A DNA stretch of 15,709 bases from Candidatus Omnitrophota bacterium (GTDB lineage: Bacteria; Ratteibacteria; UBA8468; MWAK01). The stretch lies in assembly GCA_018829455.1 (NCBI GenBank), contig JAHJUB010000108.1, positions 1 through 15,709 on the forward strand, written 5' to 3'. The notes under the pieces were generated by a model. It saw nothing but the letters and a program-made list of their open reading frames with translations, did no database searches and had not been told where the DNA came from. Below, piece after piece: positions 1 through 6,622 of this stretch. Positions within the stretch are counted from its first letter, which is position 1, and every line of letters starts with the position of its first letter. Made by a program: the position numbers and the translations under genes.

Positions 1-5
1 GAATA

Positions 6-1088
6 TTATCCGGAGATGAAGCGGGCCAGGAGGTCGCCGGCTTCCGAGGTGGACATCCCCATCTTCTTCGCTTCCAGGCTCTTGAGGTGGCCTTCGCCGG
101 TGGCTTTTGCAACCGCGGCTTCGATGGCAAGAGCCGCCTCTGTTTCTCCCAGCGTATCAAGCATCATTCCGCCGGCCGCGATGGTGGCGACCGGACAGAT
201 GACGTTTTGACCGGTGTATTTGGGTGCGGAACCGTGAATCGGCTCAAACATTGAGACGCCTTCCGGGTTGATGTTTCCGCCGGCCGCAATTCCCAGACCG
301 CCCTGGGTTACCGCGGCCAGGTCGGTGATGATGTCCCCGAACATATTGTTGGTAACGATTACGTCAAACCATTCCGGATTTTTAATCATCCACATCGTGG
401 TGGCGTCCACAAAAGCATAATCCTGTTTGATGTCCGGAAAATCGCGGCCCACTTCAACCAAGGTTCGGCGCCAGAGGTCCCCGGCGTAGGTAAGGACGTT
501 GGCTTTATCGCAGCAGGTTATTTTTTTCAGCCGGTTGCGGCGCTGGCATACCTTGTAAGCGTAACGGATGCAGCGTTCCACGCCTTTGCGGGTGTTAACG
601 TCTTCCTGAACCGCAATCTCATCCGGCGTCCCTTTTTTAAAACAACCGCCCATTCCGGTGTAGGCGCCCTCGGTATTTTCGCGCACTACGACGTAATCTA
701 TCTGTTCCGGTCCTTTATCTTTGATCGGCGTCCAGACTCCCGGATAAAGTTTAACCGGTCTCAGGTTTATGTACTGGTCAAGAGCAAAGCGCAGTTTCAA
801 AAGCAGGCCGTGTTCCAGGATGCCGGGCTTTACGTCCGGGTGGCCAACCGCACCCAGATAGATCGCGTCCAGTTTACGGAACTCCTCAATCGCGCTGTCC
901 GGCAGAATTTCTCCGGTTTTCAGGTAACGTTCTCCCCCGAAGTCATAATTGACTAATTCAAATTTAAGGGAGAATTTTTGTCTGACGGCCTCTAAAACTT
1001 TCAGGCCTTCCCGGATTATCTCCGGCCCTACTCCATCTCCGGGAATAACGCCTATTTTATAGGTTCCTTTTTTTCTTTGGTTGCCCAT
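6..1088 (-). CDS. leuB: 3-isopropylmalate dehydrogenase
   Basis: Oxidatively decarboxylates 3-isopropylmalate to 2-ketoisocaproate with NAD+, the third step of leucine synthesis in the cytosol. The 360-aa protein has the isocitrate/isopropylmalate dehydrogenase fold signatures in order: IPGDGVGPE (15-23), substrate-binding arginines in LLKLRF and NLRP (R100, R110), VVRENTEGAYTG (134-145, with R136 and Y143), the DKANVL lysine (K195), metal-binding aspartates in VDATT and FGDIITDLAA (D228, D252, D256), and the nucleotide-binding EPIHGSAPKYTG (282-293). Length is normal. The ATG at 1088 is preceded by GGAGG on the minus strand (1098-1102, 9-nt spacing), which lies inside leuD. The two genes overlap by 37 nt, which suggests translational coupling. 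The pattern resembles the short LeuB/LEU3-archaeal group. Tartrate dehydrogenase (TtuC-like) is the main alternative by sequence, but the operon position argues for LeuB. Confidence 0.95.
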   Translation of the reverse strand: MGNQRKKGTYKIGVIPGDGVGPEIIREGLKVLEAVRQKFSLKFELVNYDFGGERYLKTGEILPDSAIEEFRKLDAIYLGAVGHPDVKPGILEHGLLLKLRFALDQYINLRPVKLYPGVWTPIKDKGPEQIDYVVVRENTEGAYTGMGGCFKKGTPDEIAVQEDVNTRKGVERCIRYAYKVCQRRNRLKKITCCDKANVLTYAGDLWRRTLVEVGRDFPDIKQDYAFVDATTMWMIKNPEWFDVIVTNNMFGDIITDLAAVTQGGLGIAAGGNINPEGVSMFEPIHGSAPKYTGQNVICPVATIAAGGMMLDTLGETEAALAIEAAVAKATGEGHLKSLEAKKMGMSTSEAGDLLARFISG

Positions 1089-1555
1089 CTTAAGAGTCCT
1101 CCGTTTTCCACGATTTCGGTTAAGAATTCTGGAAATTCTTTAATGGTAAAATGTTGGTTTTCGCTTCTGTCTTCAATCTGTCCGGCGGTCAGGTCAATCA
1201 CGATTTCAGCGCCTTCCTTAATCGCAGCTGCGGCTTCCGGCGATTCGATAATCGGCAGTCCGGTATTAATGGCGTTACGGAAGAAGATGCGCGCAAATGA
1301 TTTAGCGATTATCGCGGAGATGCCGGCGCCTTTCAAAGCCAGGACCGCGTGTTCCCGGCTGCTGCCGCAGCCGAAATTTTCTCCGGCGATGATAACGTCT
1401 CCGGGCTGTACTTTTTTCGAAAATTCCGGGTCCGCGTCTTCCATACAGTGCTTACCGAGTTCCGCGGCTTCGTAAGCGGTCATGTACCGGGCCGGGATAA
1501 TCAGGTCGGTATTGATATTGTCGCCGAATTTCCAGGTTTTGCCTTTGAGTTTCAT
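1052..1555 (-). CDS. leuD: 3-isopropylmalate dehydratase small subunit
   Basis: Small (swivel-domain) subunit of isopropylmalate isomerase, which pairs with LeuC to convert 2-isopropylmalate to 3-isopropylmalate. From the ATG at 1555 the protein is 167 aa. It begins MKLKGKTWKFGDNINTDLI, the usual N-terminus of this family (FGDNINTD then IIPARY), and carries the GENFGCGSSREHA loop. A longer reading frame back to 1612 would add 19 residues encoded mostly by a dispersed repeat and overlapping the leuC stop, so the 1555 start is preferred. No Shine-Dalgarno sequence is visible upstream. The 49-nt gap from leuC is occupied by a repeat (1566-1598). The 3' end overlaps leuB by 37 nt and contains the leuB ribosome-binding site. 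Confidence 0.94.
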   Translation of the reverse strand: MKLKGKTWKFGDNINTDLIIPARYMTAYEAAELGKHCMEDADPEFSKKVQPGDVIIAGENFGCGSSREHAVLALKGAGISAIIAKSFARIFFRNAINTGLPIIESPEAAAAIKEGAEIVIDLTAGQIEDRSENQHFTIKEFPEFLTEIVENGGLLRWATKEKKEPIK

Positions 1556-1565
1556 ATTTTTGATT

Positions 1566-1598
1566 GAGATTGCCACGCAAAATACGCTCGCAATGACA
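1566..1598. repeat. GAGATTGCC/CTCGCAATGAC dispersed palindromic repeat, copy 1 (leuC-leuD gap)
   Basis: A 33-nt unit with arms GAGATTGCCACG and CTCGCAATGAC around a 9-nt centre CAAAATACG. It is identical to the copy at 6588-6620 except for one base (CCACG versus CCGCG). The arms form an imperfect inverted repeat (ATTGC/GCAAT). It fills most of the 49-nt gap between the leuC stop and the leuD start. The reverse-complement form, with GTCATTGCGAG at one end and GGCAATCTC at the other, resembles a repeat class I recall from many bacterial genomes. That resemblance is from memory and not searched. Confidence 0.85.
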
Positions 1599-1604
1599 CT
1601 TTGT

Positions 1605-2870
1605 CTAAACAACGGAAGGATGGGTAATCCGGCCGGTTACGGCGCTGGCGGCGGCTACGGCCGCCGAAGAAAGATAGACCTTGCTCCTGGGATGTCCCAT
1701 CCGTCCGACAAAGTTACGGTTGGTGGTTGCGAGCGCCACTTCTCCTTCGGCCAGCACGCCCATGTGCCCGCCCAGGCACGGTCCGCAGGTTGGCGTACTC
1801 ACCGCGGCGCCGGACTCAACAAATGTGTTCAGGTAACCCTCCTTTAGGGCTTCCTGCCAGATCTTTTGCGTGGCCGGAATGACAATCAGGCGCAGGCCTT
1901 TTGCCACTTTTTTTCCTTTCAGTATTCCGGCCGCTATTTTTAAATCCGAAATTCTTCCGTTGGTGCAGGAGCCGATTAGAACCTGGTCAAGTTTGACGTC
2001 AGAAAGTTGGGAGACCGGGTAACCGTTTGAAGGCAAATCAGGCGCAGCTACAAACGGTTCCAGTTTGGAAACATCTATTTCTATTTTTTTTGAATAGACG
2101 ACTCCGGAATCCGGGTTCAGCGTAAAATCAGGGTGGCTGTTAACCCAGGCCGGATTTACCTGGCGCAGGTAATCCAGGGTTATGCGGTCCGGCGCGATAA
2201 TACCGTTTTTAGCGCCGGCTTCAATCGCCATGTTGCACATAGAGAAACGGTCGTCAACCGGAAGACGGGAAACAACCGGACCGATAAATTCAAAAGATTT
2301 ATAACGGGCGCCGTCCACCCCGGTTTTAGAAATAAGATAAAGAATTAAGTCTTTGCCGCCGACCCATTCCGGCAATTTTCCGGAAAATTCTACGGCAATC
2401 GTTTCCGGAACCCGGAACCAGGCTTTGCCGGTCAGGAGAAAGAAAGCCAGGTCGGTGCTTCCAACGCCGGTTGCAAAAGCGCCGAGGGCGCCGTGGGTGC
2501 AGGTATGGCTGTCCGCGCCGATGACTATTGTTCCGGGCAGAATTAACCCTTCTTCCGGCAGGAGCGCGTGTTCTACGCCCATCCGGCCGATTTCGTAAAA
2601 CCGGCTGATGCCCTGTTTCCGACTGAACTCCCGCAGTATCCGGACCAGACCGGCGCTGTCAATGTCTTTGCAGGGAGTAAAATGGTCCGGAATCAGGGCC
2701 ACTTTCTCCGGCGCAAAGACCTTGTCTCCGTACTTCTCAAACTCCTTGATGGCCGGCGGTCCGGTCAGGTCGTTGGCGAAACCCAGGTCAACGTCAACCA
2801 GAACGAATTCGCCCGGTTTAAGTTCTGACCGTCCGGATTTTTTTGCCAGAATTTTTTCGGTAAGCGTCAT
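1605..2870 (-). CDS. leuC: 3-isopropylmalate dehydratase large subunit
   Basis: Catalytic large subunit of isopropylmalate isomerase, an aconitase-superfamily [4Fe-4S] enzyme. The 421-aa length fits the shorter bacterial/archaeal LeuC group rather than the ~466-aa enterobacterial form. GADSHTCTHG is at 118-127. The three cluster cysteines are C302 in GSCTNGRISD and C362/C365 in TCGPCLGGHMG. The C-terminus carries NRNFVGRMGHP and VYLSSAAVAAASAV. It starts 12 nt after the leuA stop, with no obvious Shine-Dalgarno sequence, so expression probably depends on leuA read-through or re-initiation. Homoaconitase large subunit is a related alternative, but leuA, leuD and leuB neighbours support leucine synthesis. 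Confidence 0.96.
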   Translation of the reverse strand: MTLTEKILAKKSGRSELKPGEFVLVDVDLGFANDLTGPPAIKEFEKYGDKVFAPEKVALIPDHFTPCKDIDSAGLVRILREFSRKQGISRFYEIGRMGVEHALLPEEGLILPGTIVIGADSHTCTHGALGAFATGVGSTDLAFFLLTGKAWFRVPETIAVEFSGKLPEWVGGKDLILYLISKTGVDGARYKSFEFIGPVVSRLPVDDRFSMCNMAIEAGAKNGIIAPDRITLDYLRQVNPAWVNSHPDFTLNPDSGVVYSKKIEIDVSKLEPFVAAPDLPSNGYPVSQLSDVKLDQVLIGSCTNGRISDLKIAAGILKGKKVAKGLRLIVIPATQKIWQEALKEGYLNTFVESGAAVSTPTCGPCLGGHMGVLAEGEVALATTNRNFVGRMGHPRSKVYLSSAAVAAASAVTGRITHPSVV

Positions 2871-2882
2871 AGAAGTAATTTG

Positions 2883-4397
2883 TTAGGAGTTAATGCGCTT
2901 GTTCTGAAGGTGGCGGTTAACTGCATTCAGGTATGCCTTAACGCTGGCTTCAATGATATCGGTGCTTACCGCCCGACCCGGTACTTCCCGGTTATCAATA
3001 GCAATTTTCAGGGAAGCCTCTCCGAGCGCATCTTTGCCGCCGGTCACCGCGGTAATGCGGTAATCGGTCAGCCGCGCCGAAATGCCGGTCAACTGGTCAA
3101 CCGCATGACAAGCGGCATCTACCGGTCCGTCGCCGGAGGAAATCGCCTGTAAAATTTCCTTGCCTTTCTTCAGGCGGACCGTAGCCATGGGAACGGTATT
3201 GGTCCCGGACGTTGTGGAAAGATAATCCAGGGTATAGGTTTCGGTTAGGGGCATCAGGACCTCTTCCATCAGCGCCACCAGGTCCTGGTCGTTAACCTCT
3301 TTTTTCTTATCCGCTAATTCCTTGAAACGGATAAATATCTTCTGCAGTTCGGTATCTTTGAGCCGGTAACCGAGCCGGAGCAACCGGTTTGCCAGGGCGT
3401 GCCGTCCGGAATGCTTGCCTAAAACAAGCACGCTTTCCGGGACGCCGATTAGCGATGGTTCTATTATTTCATAGGTCCGGCGGTCCTTCAGTATTCCATC
3501 CTGGTGGATACCGGCCTCGTGGGCAAACGCGTTTTCACCGACAACCGCCTTGTTTCTCTGGACAATCAGACCGGTCAGGTTGCTGACCAGCCGACTGGTA
3601 CGGTAAATTTCCGCGAGGTTGATGTTGGTCTCCAATTTCCAGGAATCGCGCCGGATGTGAAGACCGACCGCAATCTCTTCCAGCGAGGCGTTGCCGGCCC
3701 GCTCGCCGATGCCGTTAATGGCTACTTCAACCTGGTCGGCGCCGGCGGCCAGGGCTGTTAAACTATTGGCAACCGCCAGGCCAAGGTCGTTGTGACAGTG
3801 AACGCTTATCCGGATTTTTTTGTCAAGGCGGGCGCGCAGGAAAGCGATTAACTTTCCGAACTCTTCCGGGACCGTGTAACCGACGGTATCCGGTATGTTG
3901 ATGGTTCCGGCGCCGGCTTCAGCCACCGCTTCGGCAACTTCCAGGAGGAATTTCGGTTCGGTGCGGGTGGCGTCTTCCGGAGAAAATTCCACATCTGCAA
4001 CACCTTTTCGGGCGCGGCTGACCGCTTCCACGGCAATCCGTAAAATTTCTGACTTGGCTTTGCCTAATTTATACTGACGGTGGATTTTGGAAGTAGCCAG
4101 AAAAACGTGAAGCCTGGGTTTGGCCGCAGTTTCCAGGGCTTTAAGTCCGGCGTCAATGTCCTGCGGCAAGGCGCGCGCCAGCGCAGCCACCTGGCATTTT
4201 TTAATTATCTTTCCCACTTCCCGCACCGACTGGAAATCACCCGGCGAAGAGACGGGAAAACCGGCTTCAATAACGTCTACGCCGAGGTCTTCCAGCTGCC
4301 GGGCGATACGTACCTTGTCTGGTACGGTGAGACTGGCGCCCGGCGATTGCTCGCCATCCCGTAAAGTGGTATCAAAAATTCTAATCAGACGTCCCAT
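2883..4397 (-). CDS. leuA: 2-isopropylmalate synthase
   Basis: Condenses acetyl-CoA with 2-ketoisovalerate, the committed and usually leucine-inhibited step of leucine synthesis. The 504-aa protein has the HMGL-like TIM barrel with FDTTLRDGEQSPG (8-20, metal ligand D9), SPEDATRTE (139-147), HCHNDLGLAVANS (200-212, metal ligands H200 and H202) and the NGIGERAGNASLEE loop (228-241). A linker with FAHEAGIHQDG (291-301) follows, then a C-terminal LeuA dimer/allosteric domain from about residue 370. Length is normal for bacterial LeuA. Homocitrate and citramalate synthases are relatives, but the leuCDB neighbours and the family-typical sequence make LeuA the clear call. As first gene of the operon, its ATG lies about 7 nt past a -10 box, leaving no room for a leader peptide or T-box. 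Control is therefore likely at the promoter or by feedback on the enzyme. Confidence 0.96.
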   Translation of the reverse strand: MGRLIRIFDTTLRDGEQSPGASLTVPDKVRIARQLEDLGVDVIEAGFPVSSPGDFQSVREVGKIIKKCQVAALARALPQDIDAGLKALETAAKPRLHVFLATSKIHRQYKLGKAKSEILRIAVEAVSRARKGVADVEFSPEDATRTEPKFLLEVAEAVAEAGAGTINIPDTVGYTVPEEFGKLIAFLRARLDKKIRISVHCHNDLGLAVANSLTALAAGADQVEVAINGIGERAGNASLEEIAVGLHIRRDSWKLETNINLAEIYRTSRLVSNLTGLIVQRNKAVVGENAFAHEAGIHQDGILKDRRTYEIIEPSLIGVPESVLVLGKHSGRHALANRLLRLGYRLKDTELQKIFIRFKELADKKKEVNDQDLVALMEEVLMPLTETYTLDYLSTTSGTNTVPMATVRLKKGKEILQAISSGDGPVDAACHAVDQLTGISARLTDYRITAVTGGKDALGEASLKIAIDNREVPGRAVSTDIIEASVKAYLNAVNRHLQNKRINS

Positions 4398-4404
4398 ATT
4401 TCAT

Positions 4405-4434
4405 ATTTTAACATACCCGGAGAACCGAATTCAA
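4405..4434 (-). promoter_or_regulatory. Promoter of the leuACDB operon, apparently leaderless
   Basis: On the minus strand, TTGAAT (4434-4429; 4 of 6 to the -35 consensus) is followed after 18 bp by TAAAAT (4410-4405; 5 of 6 to the -10 consensus). Seven bases later comes the leuA ATG at 4397, so transcription would start on or one base before the start codon. This is a sequence match only. Confidence 0.6.
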
Positions 4435-4469
4435 TTTACCCCCTTCAATAATAAAATTGATGCAGTTAT

Positions 4470-4519
4470 GTAGGGGCTCGATTCATCGAGCCCGCGGGTC
4501 GCATAAATGCGACCCCTAC
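4470..4519. repeat. GTAG/CTAC double-hairpin dispersed repeat, copy 1
   Basis: A 50-nt element with perfect 7-bp terminal inverted repeats GTAGGGG (4470-4476) and CCCCTAC (4513-4519). Inside are two adjacent near-perfect palindromes: GGGCTCGAT/ATCGAGCCC (4474-4493) and GGGTCGCAT/ATGCGACCC (4496-4515). It lies between the divergent leuA and cca promoters. The architecture matches the element at 8767-8822 although the stem sequences differ. It resembles REP/MITE-like repeats that I recall as common in several uncultured bacterial lineages. Confidence 0.88.
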
Positions 4520-4531
4520 GTTAAAGTGGTG

Positions 4532-4537
4532 TATAAT
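4532..4537 (+). promoter_or_regulatory. -10 box of the cca promoter, apparently leaderless
   Basis: A perfect TATAAT sits 7 nt before the cca ATG at 4545, the same spacing seen for leuA on the other strand. No good -35 is visible at 16-18 bp, because that position falls in the hairpin repeat. No Shine-Dalgarno sequence is present. The mRNA should begin at or next to the start codon. Confidence 0.55.
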
Positions 4538-4544
4538 ATATTAT

Positions 4545-5939
4545 ATGACGGAAAAAGAGATAATCGCCGCGATTTCGGATTTAGCGAGAGAGAACAACTG
4601 GCCGGTCTATCTGGTGGGCGGTTACCTGCGCGATCGGATTCTGCGCCGCGCCTGTCATGACCTTGATTTTGTGATTGAAGGCGACGCTATCCTCTTTGCC
4701 GGAAAAGTGGCAAAACTTCTTTCCCTGAAACCGCCGGTCTTTTACAGCCGTTTCGGAACCGCCATGCTTCAGAGCGGAAAAATAACCCTGGAGTTTGCCA
4801 CCTGCCGTAAAGAGAGTTACCTGGTTCACTCCCGGAAACCGAAAATTGTCGCCTCCGAATTGAAAGATGACCTAAAACGAAGGGATTTTACCATCAACGC
4901 CCTCGCTCTTTCGCTGAAAGACGGAAAGATGATTGACCTGTTTGCAGGTCGGGAAGACATTAAGGCGAAGATACTCCGGACGCCGGTTGACCCGGATAAG
5001 ACTTTTTTTGACGACCCTTTGCGGATGTTGCGGGCGGTTCGTTTTGCCAGCCGTTTGAATTTTGTGATTCACCCCCAGACCGAAGCCGCGATAATCCGCA
5101 ACCGGGAGCGCCTGAAGATTGTGAGCCGGGAACGAATTGCCGATGAGTTTTTGCGGACCATGGATACACCGCAGCCGGCCGCCGGGATAGTTTTGCTGGA
5201 CCATTTGCAACTTTTACCGCTGGTTTTACCGGAGATTGAAAACCTGAAGAATGTAGTAGCGGCCGATGACCGTAATTGCAAGGATGTTTTCCGCCACACC
5301 CTGATTGTCTTGGACCGGGTCAGCCGCCGGACGAATGATTTGCCCACCCGGTTTGCCGCGCTCTTTCATGATGTCGGCAAACCAAGTACTCAGAAGTTTA
5401 TTCCCGGTGAGGGATGGACCTTTCACGACCATCCCATCAAGGGCGCCAGAATCTGGTTGGAGGTGGCGCGGCGGTTTAATGTCGGAAGTCCGGCCCGGGA
5501 GAAAATTTACAAATTGATTGAACTTCATCTCCGGCCCCATTACCTGGCCGGCGCCGGAGTAAACGAAGAAGGCGCCAGCAACCGGGCGATAAACCACCTG
5601 GTCAACGATTGCGGCCAAGACCTGAAAAGCCTTTTTATCCTGACCGCCGCGGACCTGACCAGTAAAAATGAAGGGAAGGTCCGCAAAGGTCTGGCCGATA
5701 TAGCCGATTTGGAAAACAAAATTCGGGAATGGAAGAAGGAACAGCGGACCGCGGTCTTTAGATTGGTTATTGACGGTAACGAAATCATGAAATTGTTGGA
5801 GATTAAAGCCAGTCCGTTAGTGGGCAAGGTTAAATCGGAACTGGAACGTCTGGTTCTGGACGGAAAGATACCTAACCGGAAGCGGGATTTGAAAAAGTAC
5901 CTGCGGGATGAAAAAGCCCAGCTCATTTCGCTCGCCTAA
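4545..5939 (+). CDS. cca: CCA tRNA nucleotidyltransferase / poly(A) polymerase family, with HD domain
   Basis: A class II nucleotidyltransferase that adds CCA (or A) to RNA 3' ends, most probably tRNA maturation. The 464-aa protein has the catalytic head LVGGYLRD...HDLDFVIEG with GG at 25-26 and metal-binding D39/D41, and RRDFTINALAL (112-122). The PVDPDKTFFDDPLRMLRAVRFASRL segment lies at about 147-171, and SRERIADEF (194-202) contacts the nucleotide in relatives. A metal-dependent phosphohydrolase HD domain follows, with H251, FHDVGKPS (H275/D276) and HDHPIKGA (294-301). Sequence inspection does not settle whether it adds full CCA, only part of it, or poly(A). Finding other nucleotidyltransferase genes in the genome would bear on this. 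The ATG at 4545 is the natural N-terminus and appears leaderless. The next gene follows 20 nt downstream on the same strand. Confidence 0.88.
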   Translation: MTEKEIIAAISDLARENNWPVYLVGGYLRDRILRRACHDLDFVIEGDAILFAGKVAKLLSLKPPVFYSRFGTAMLQSGKITLEFATCRKESYLVHSRKPKIVASELKDDLKRRDFTINALALSLKDGKMIDLFAGREDIKAKILRTPVDPDKTFFDDPLRMLRAVRFASRLNFVIHPQTEAAIIRNRERLKIVSRERIADEFLRTMDTPQPAAGIVLLDHLQLLPLVLPEIENLKNVVAADDRNCKDVFRHTLIVLDRVSRRTNDLPTRFAALFHDVGKPSTQKFIPGEGWTFHDHPIKGARIWLEVARRFNVGSPAREKIYKLIELHLRPHYLAGAGVNEEGASNRAINHLVNDCGQDLKSLFILTAADLTSKNEGKVRKGLADIADLENKIREWKKEQRTAVFRLVIDGNEIMKLLEIKASPLVGKVKSELERLVLDGKIPNRKRDLKKYLRDEKAQLISLA

Positions 5940-5949
5940 ACTTAAGGAC

Positions 5950-5955
5950 GGAGGG
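5950..5955 (+). promoter_or_regulatory. Strong ribosome-binding site of the 207-aa membrane protein gene
   Basis: GGAGGG lies 4 nt before the ATG at 5960. It is one of only three clear Shine-Dalgarno sequences in the window and supports this start and the reality of this small unrecognised gene. Confidence 0.8.
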
Positions 5956-5959
5956 TAAG

Positions 5960-6583
5960 ATGAAAAAGGTATGGTTGGTGGCGATTATTGCAGTTGTGGT
6001 TGTCGGAGCGTTGGTTTTTCTGGCACAGAGAAAACCCGTTAAAAATGAGATTGCCACGGCGCTAAATGCACGCCTCGCAATGACCGCTGCGGAAATCAGC
6101 GCGGCGATTAATTACGGGAAGAGCCGCAAAGACGATTTACTGGTTGATTTTGAAAAGCCCTGGACCGTTTTTCTGGGCTACGGTTCTGATAAGGGGAGCG
6201 CGGCCATTTTTACGCCGTATCACTGCCTATCTTTGATGGCCCGGAACTCGGCCCGGGATAATTCTGATATGGATACCGAAGTCCTTTGCCGTCTTTGCGC
6301 GGAAAACCACAAAGACTCTTATTTTGAAGTTACTCTTTACGGCAGCGATGACGGTTTTGACCGTGACTACAAAGCGGCGCTTTTGAAAGACGGCCGGGAA
6401 ATTCCGATTCTTAAAACTTTTCACCAGGGGTATGACATGGCAAGAGAATATACGATATCCAGCCGGCAAAAGTTATATTTCCCGGCCGATATTCTCCAAG
6501 AGAAGGGTAAGATTACTTTGCGGATTGTAAAACCGAAGGAGGCGCCGCTGGATTTCGTATTTGATTTAAAGAACGTTCCGTAA
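5960..6583 (+). CDS. Unrecognised membrane-anchored protein, 207 aa
   Basis: Function not recognised. The N-terminus is MKKVW followed by an uninterrupted hydrophobic stretch (about 4-22) and then basic residues. It reads as an uncleaved signal anchor with the rest outside the cytoplasm. The soluble part (about 45-207) has a CxxC pair (C110/C113) plus C89, several aromatic/acidic stretches, and a C-terminal segment (KITLRIVKPKEAPLDFVFDL) that looks like beta strands. Residues 30-42, just after the membrane segment, are encoded by an in-frame copy of the GAGATTGCC...CTCGCAATGAC dispersed repeat (6047-6084). It follows cca by 20 nt, has a strong ribosome-binding site, and is probably co-transcribed with cca. 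It converges on ftsK. I can only call it a secreted or periplasmic anchored hypothetical protein. Confidence 0.8.
   Translation: MKKVWLVAIIAVVVVGALVFLAQRKPVKNEIATALNARLAMTAAEISAAINYGKSRKDDLLVDFEKPWTVFLGYGSDKGSAAIFTPYHCLSLMARNSARDNSDMDTEVLCRLCAENHKDSYFEVTLYGSDDGFDRDYKAALLKDGREIPILKTFHQGYDMAREYTISSRQKLYFPADILQEKGKITLRIVKPKEAPLDFVFDLKNVP
6047..6084. repeat. GAGATTGCC/CTCGCAATGAC repeat, copy 3, inside a coding sequence
   Basis: A 38-nt unit with the same 12-nt arm GAGATTGCCACG and 11-nt arm CTCGCAATGAC as the two intergenic copies, but with a 15-nt centre instead of 9. It is in frame in the 207-aa membrane protein gene and encodes E30 to about T42. The 6-nt length difference keeps the reading frame unchanged. 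The exact match of both arms makes chance unlikely. Confidence 0.75.
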
Positions 6584-6587
6584 ATAC

Positions 6588-6620
6588 GAGATTGCCGCGC
6601 AAAATACGCTCGCAATGACA
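6588..6620. repeat. GAGATTGCC/CTCGCAATGAC dispersed palindromic repeat, copy 2 (convergent gap)
   Basis: A 33-nt unit, 32 of 33 bases identical to the copy at 1566-1598 and in the same plus-strand orientation. It occupies nearly the whole 39-nt gap between the convergent ends of the 207-aa protein gene and ftsK. Folding gives ATTGC (6591-6595) with GCAAT (6612-6616) and an inner GCG/CGC pair. No T-tract follows on either strand, so a standard intrinsic terminator is not supported. It is the only candidate transcription-ending structure between these genes. Confidence 0.85.
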
Positions 6621-6622
6621 AT

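Noticed and set aside
1556..1612. 19-residue N-terminal extension of leuD from 1612
   Set aside because: It is encoded mostly by the dispersed repeat and overlaps the leuC stop. The family N-terminus (KFGDNINTD) fits the ATG at 1555.
4470..4519. CRISPR repeat-spacer unit
   Set aside because: Only two non-identical hairpins, no array, no cas genes; it fits a dispersed palindromic element.
4398..4544. T-box, leucine leader peptide or riboswitch before leuA
   Set aside because: The predicted transcription start is at the ATG, no run of Leu codons is seen, and the palindrome upstream lies outside the predicted transcript.
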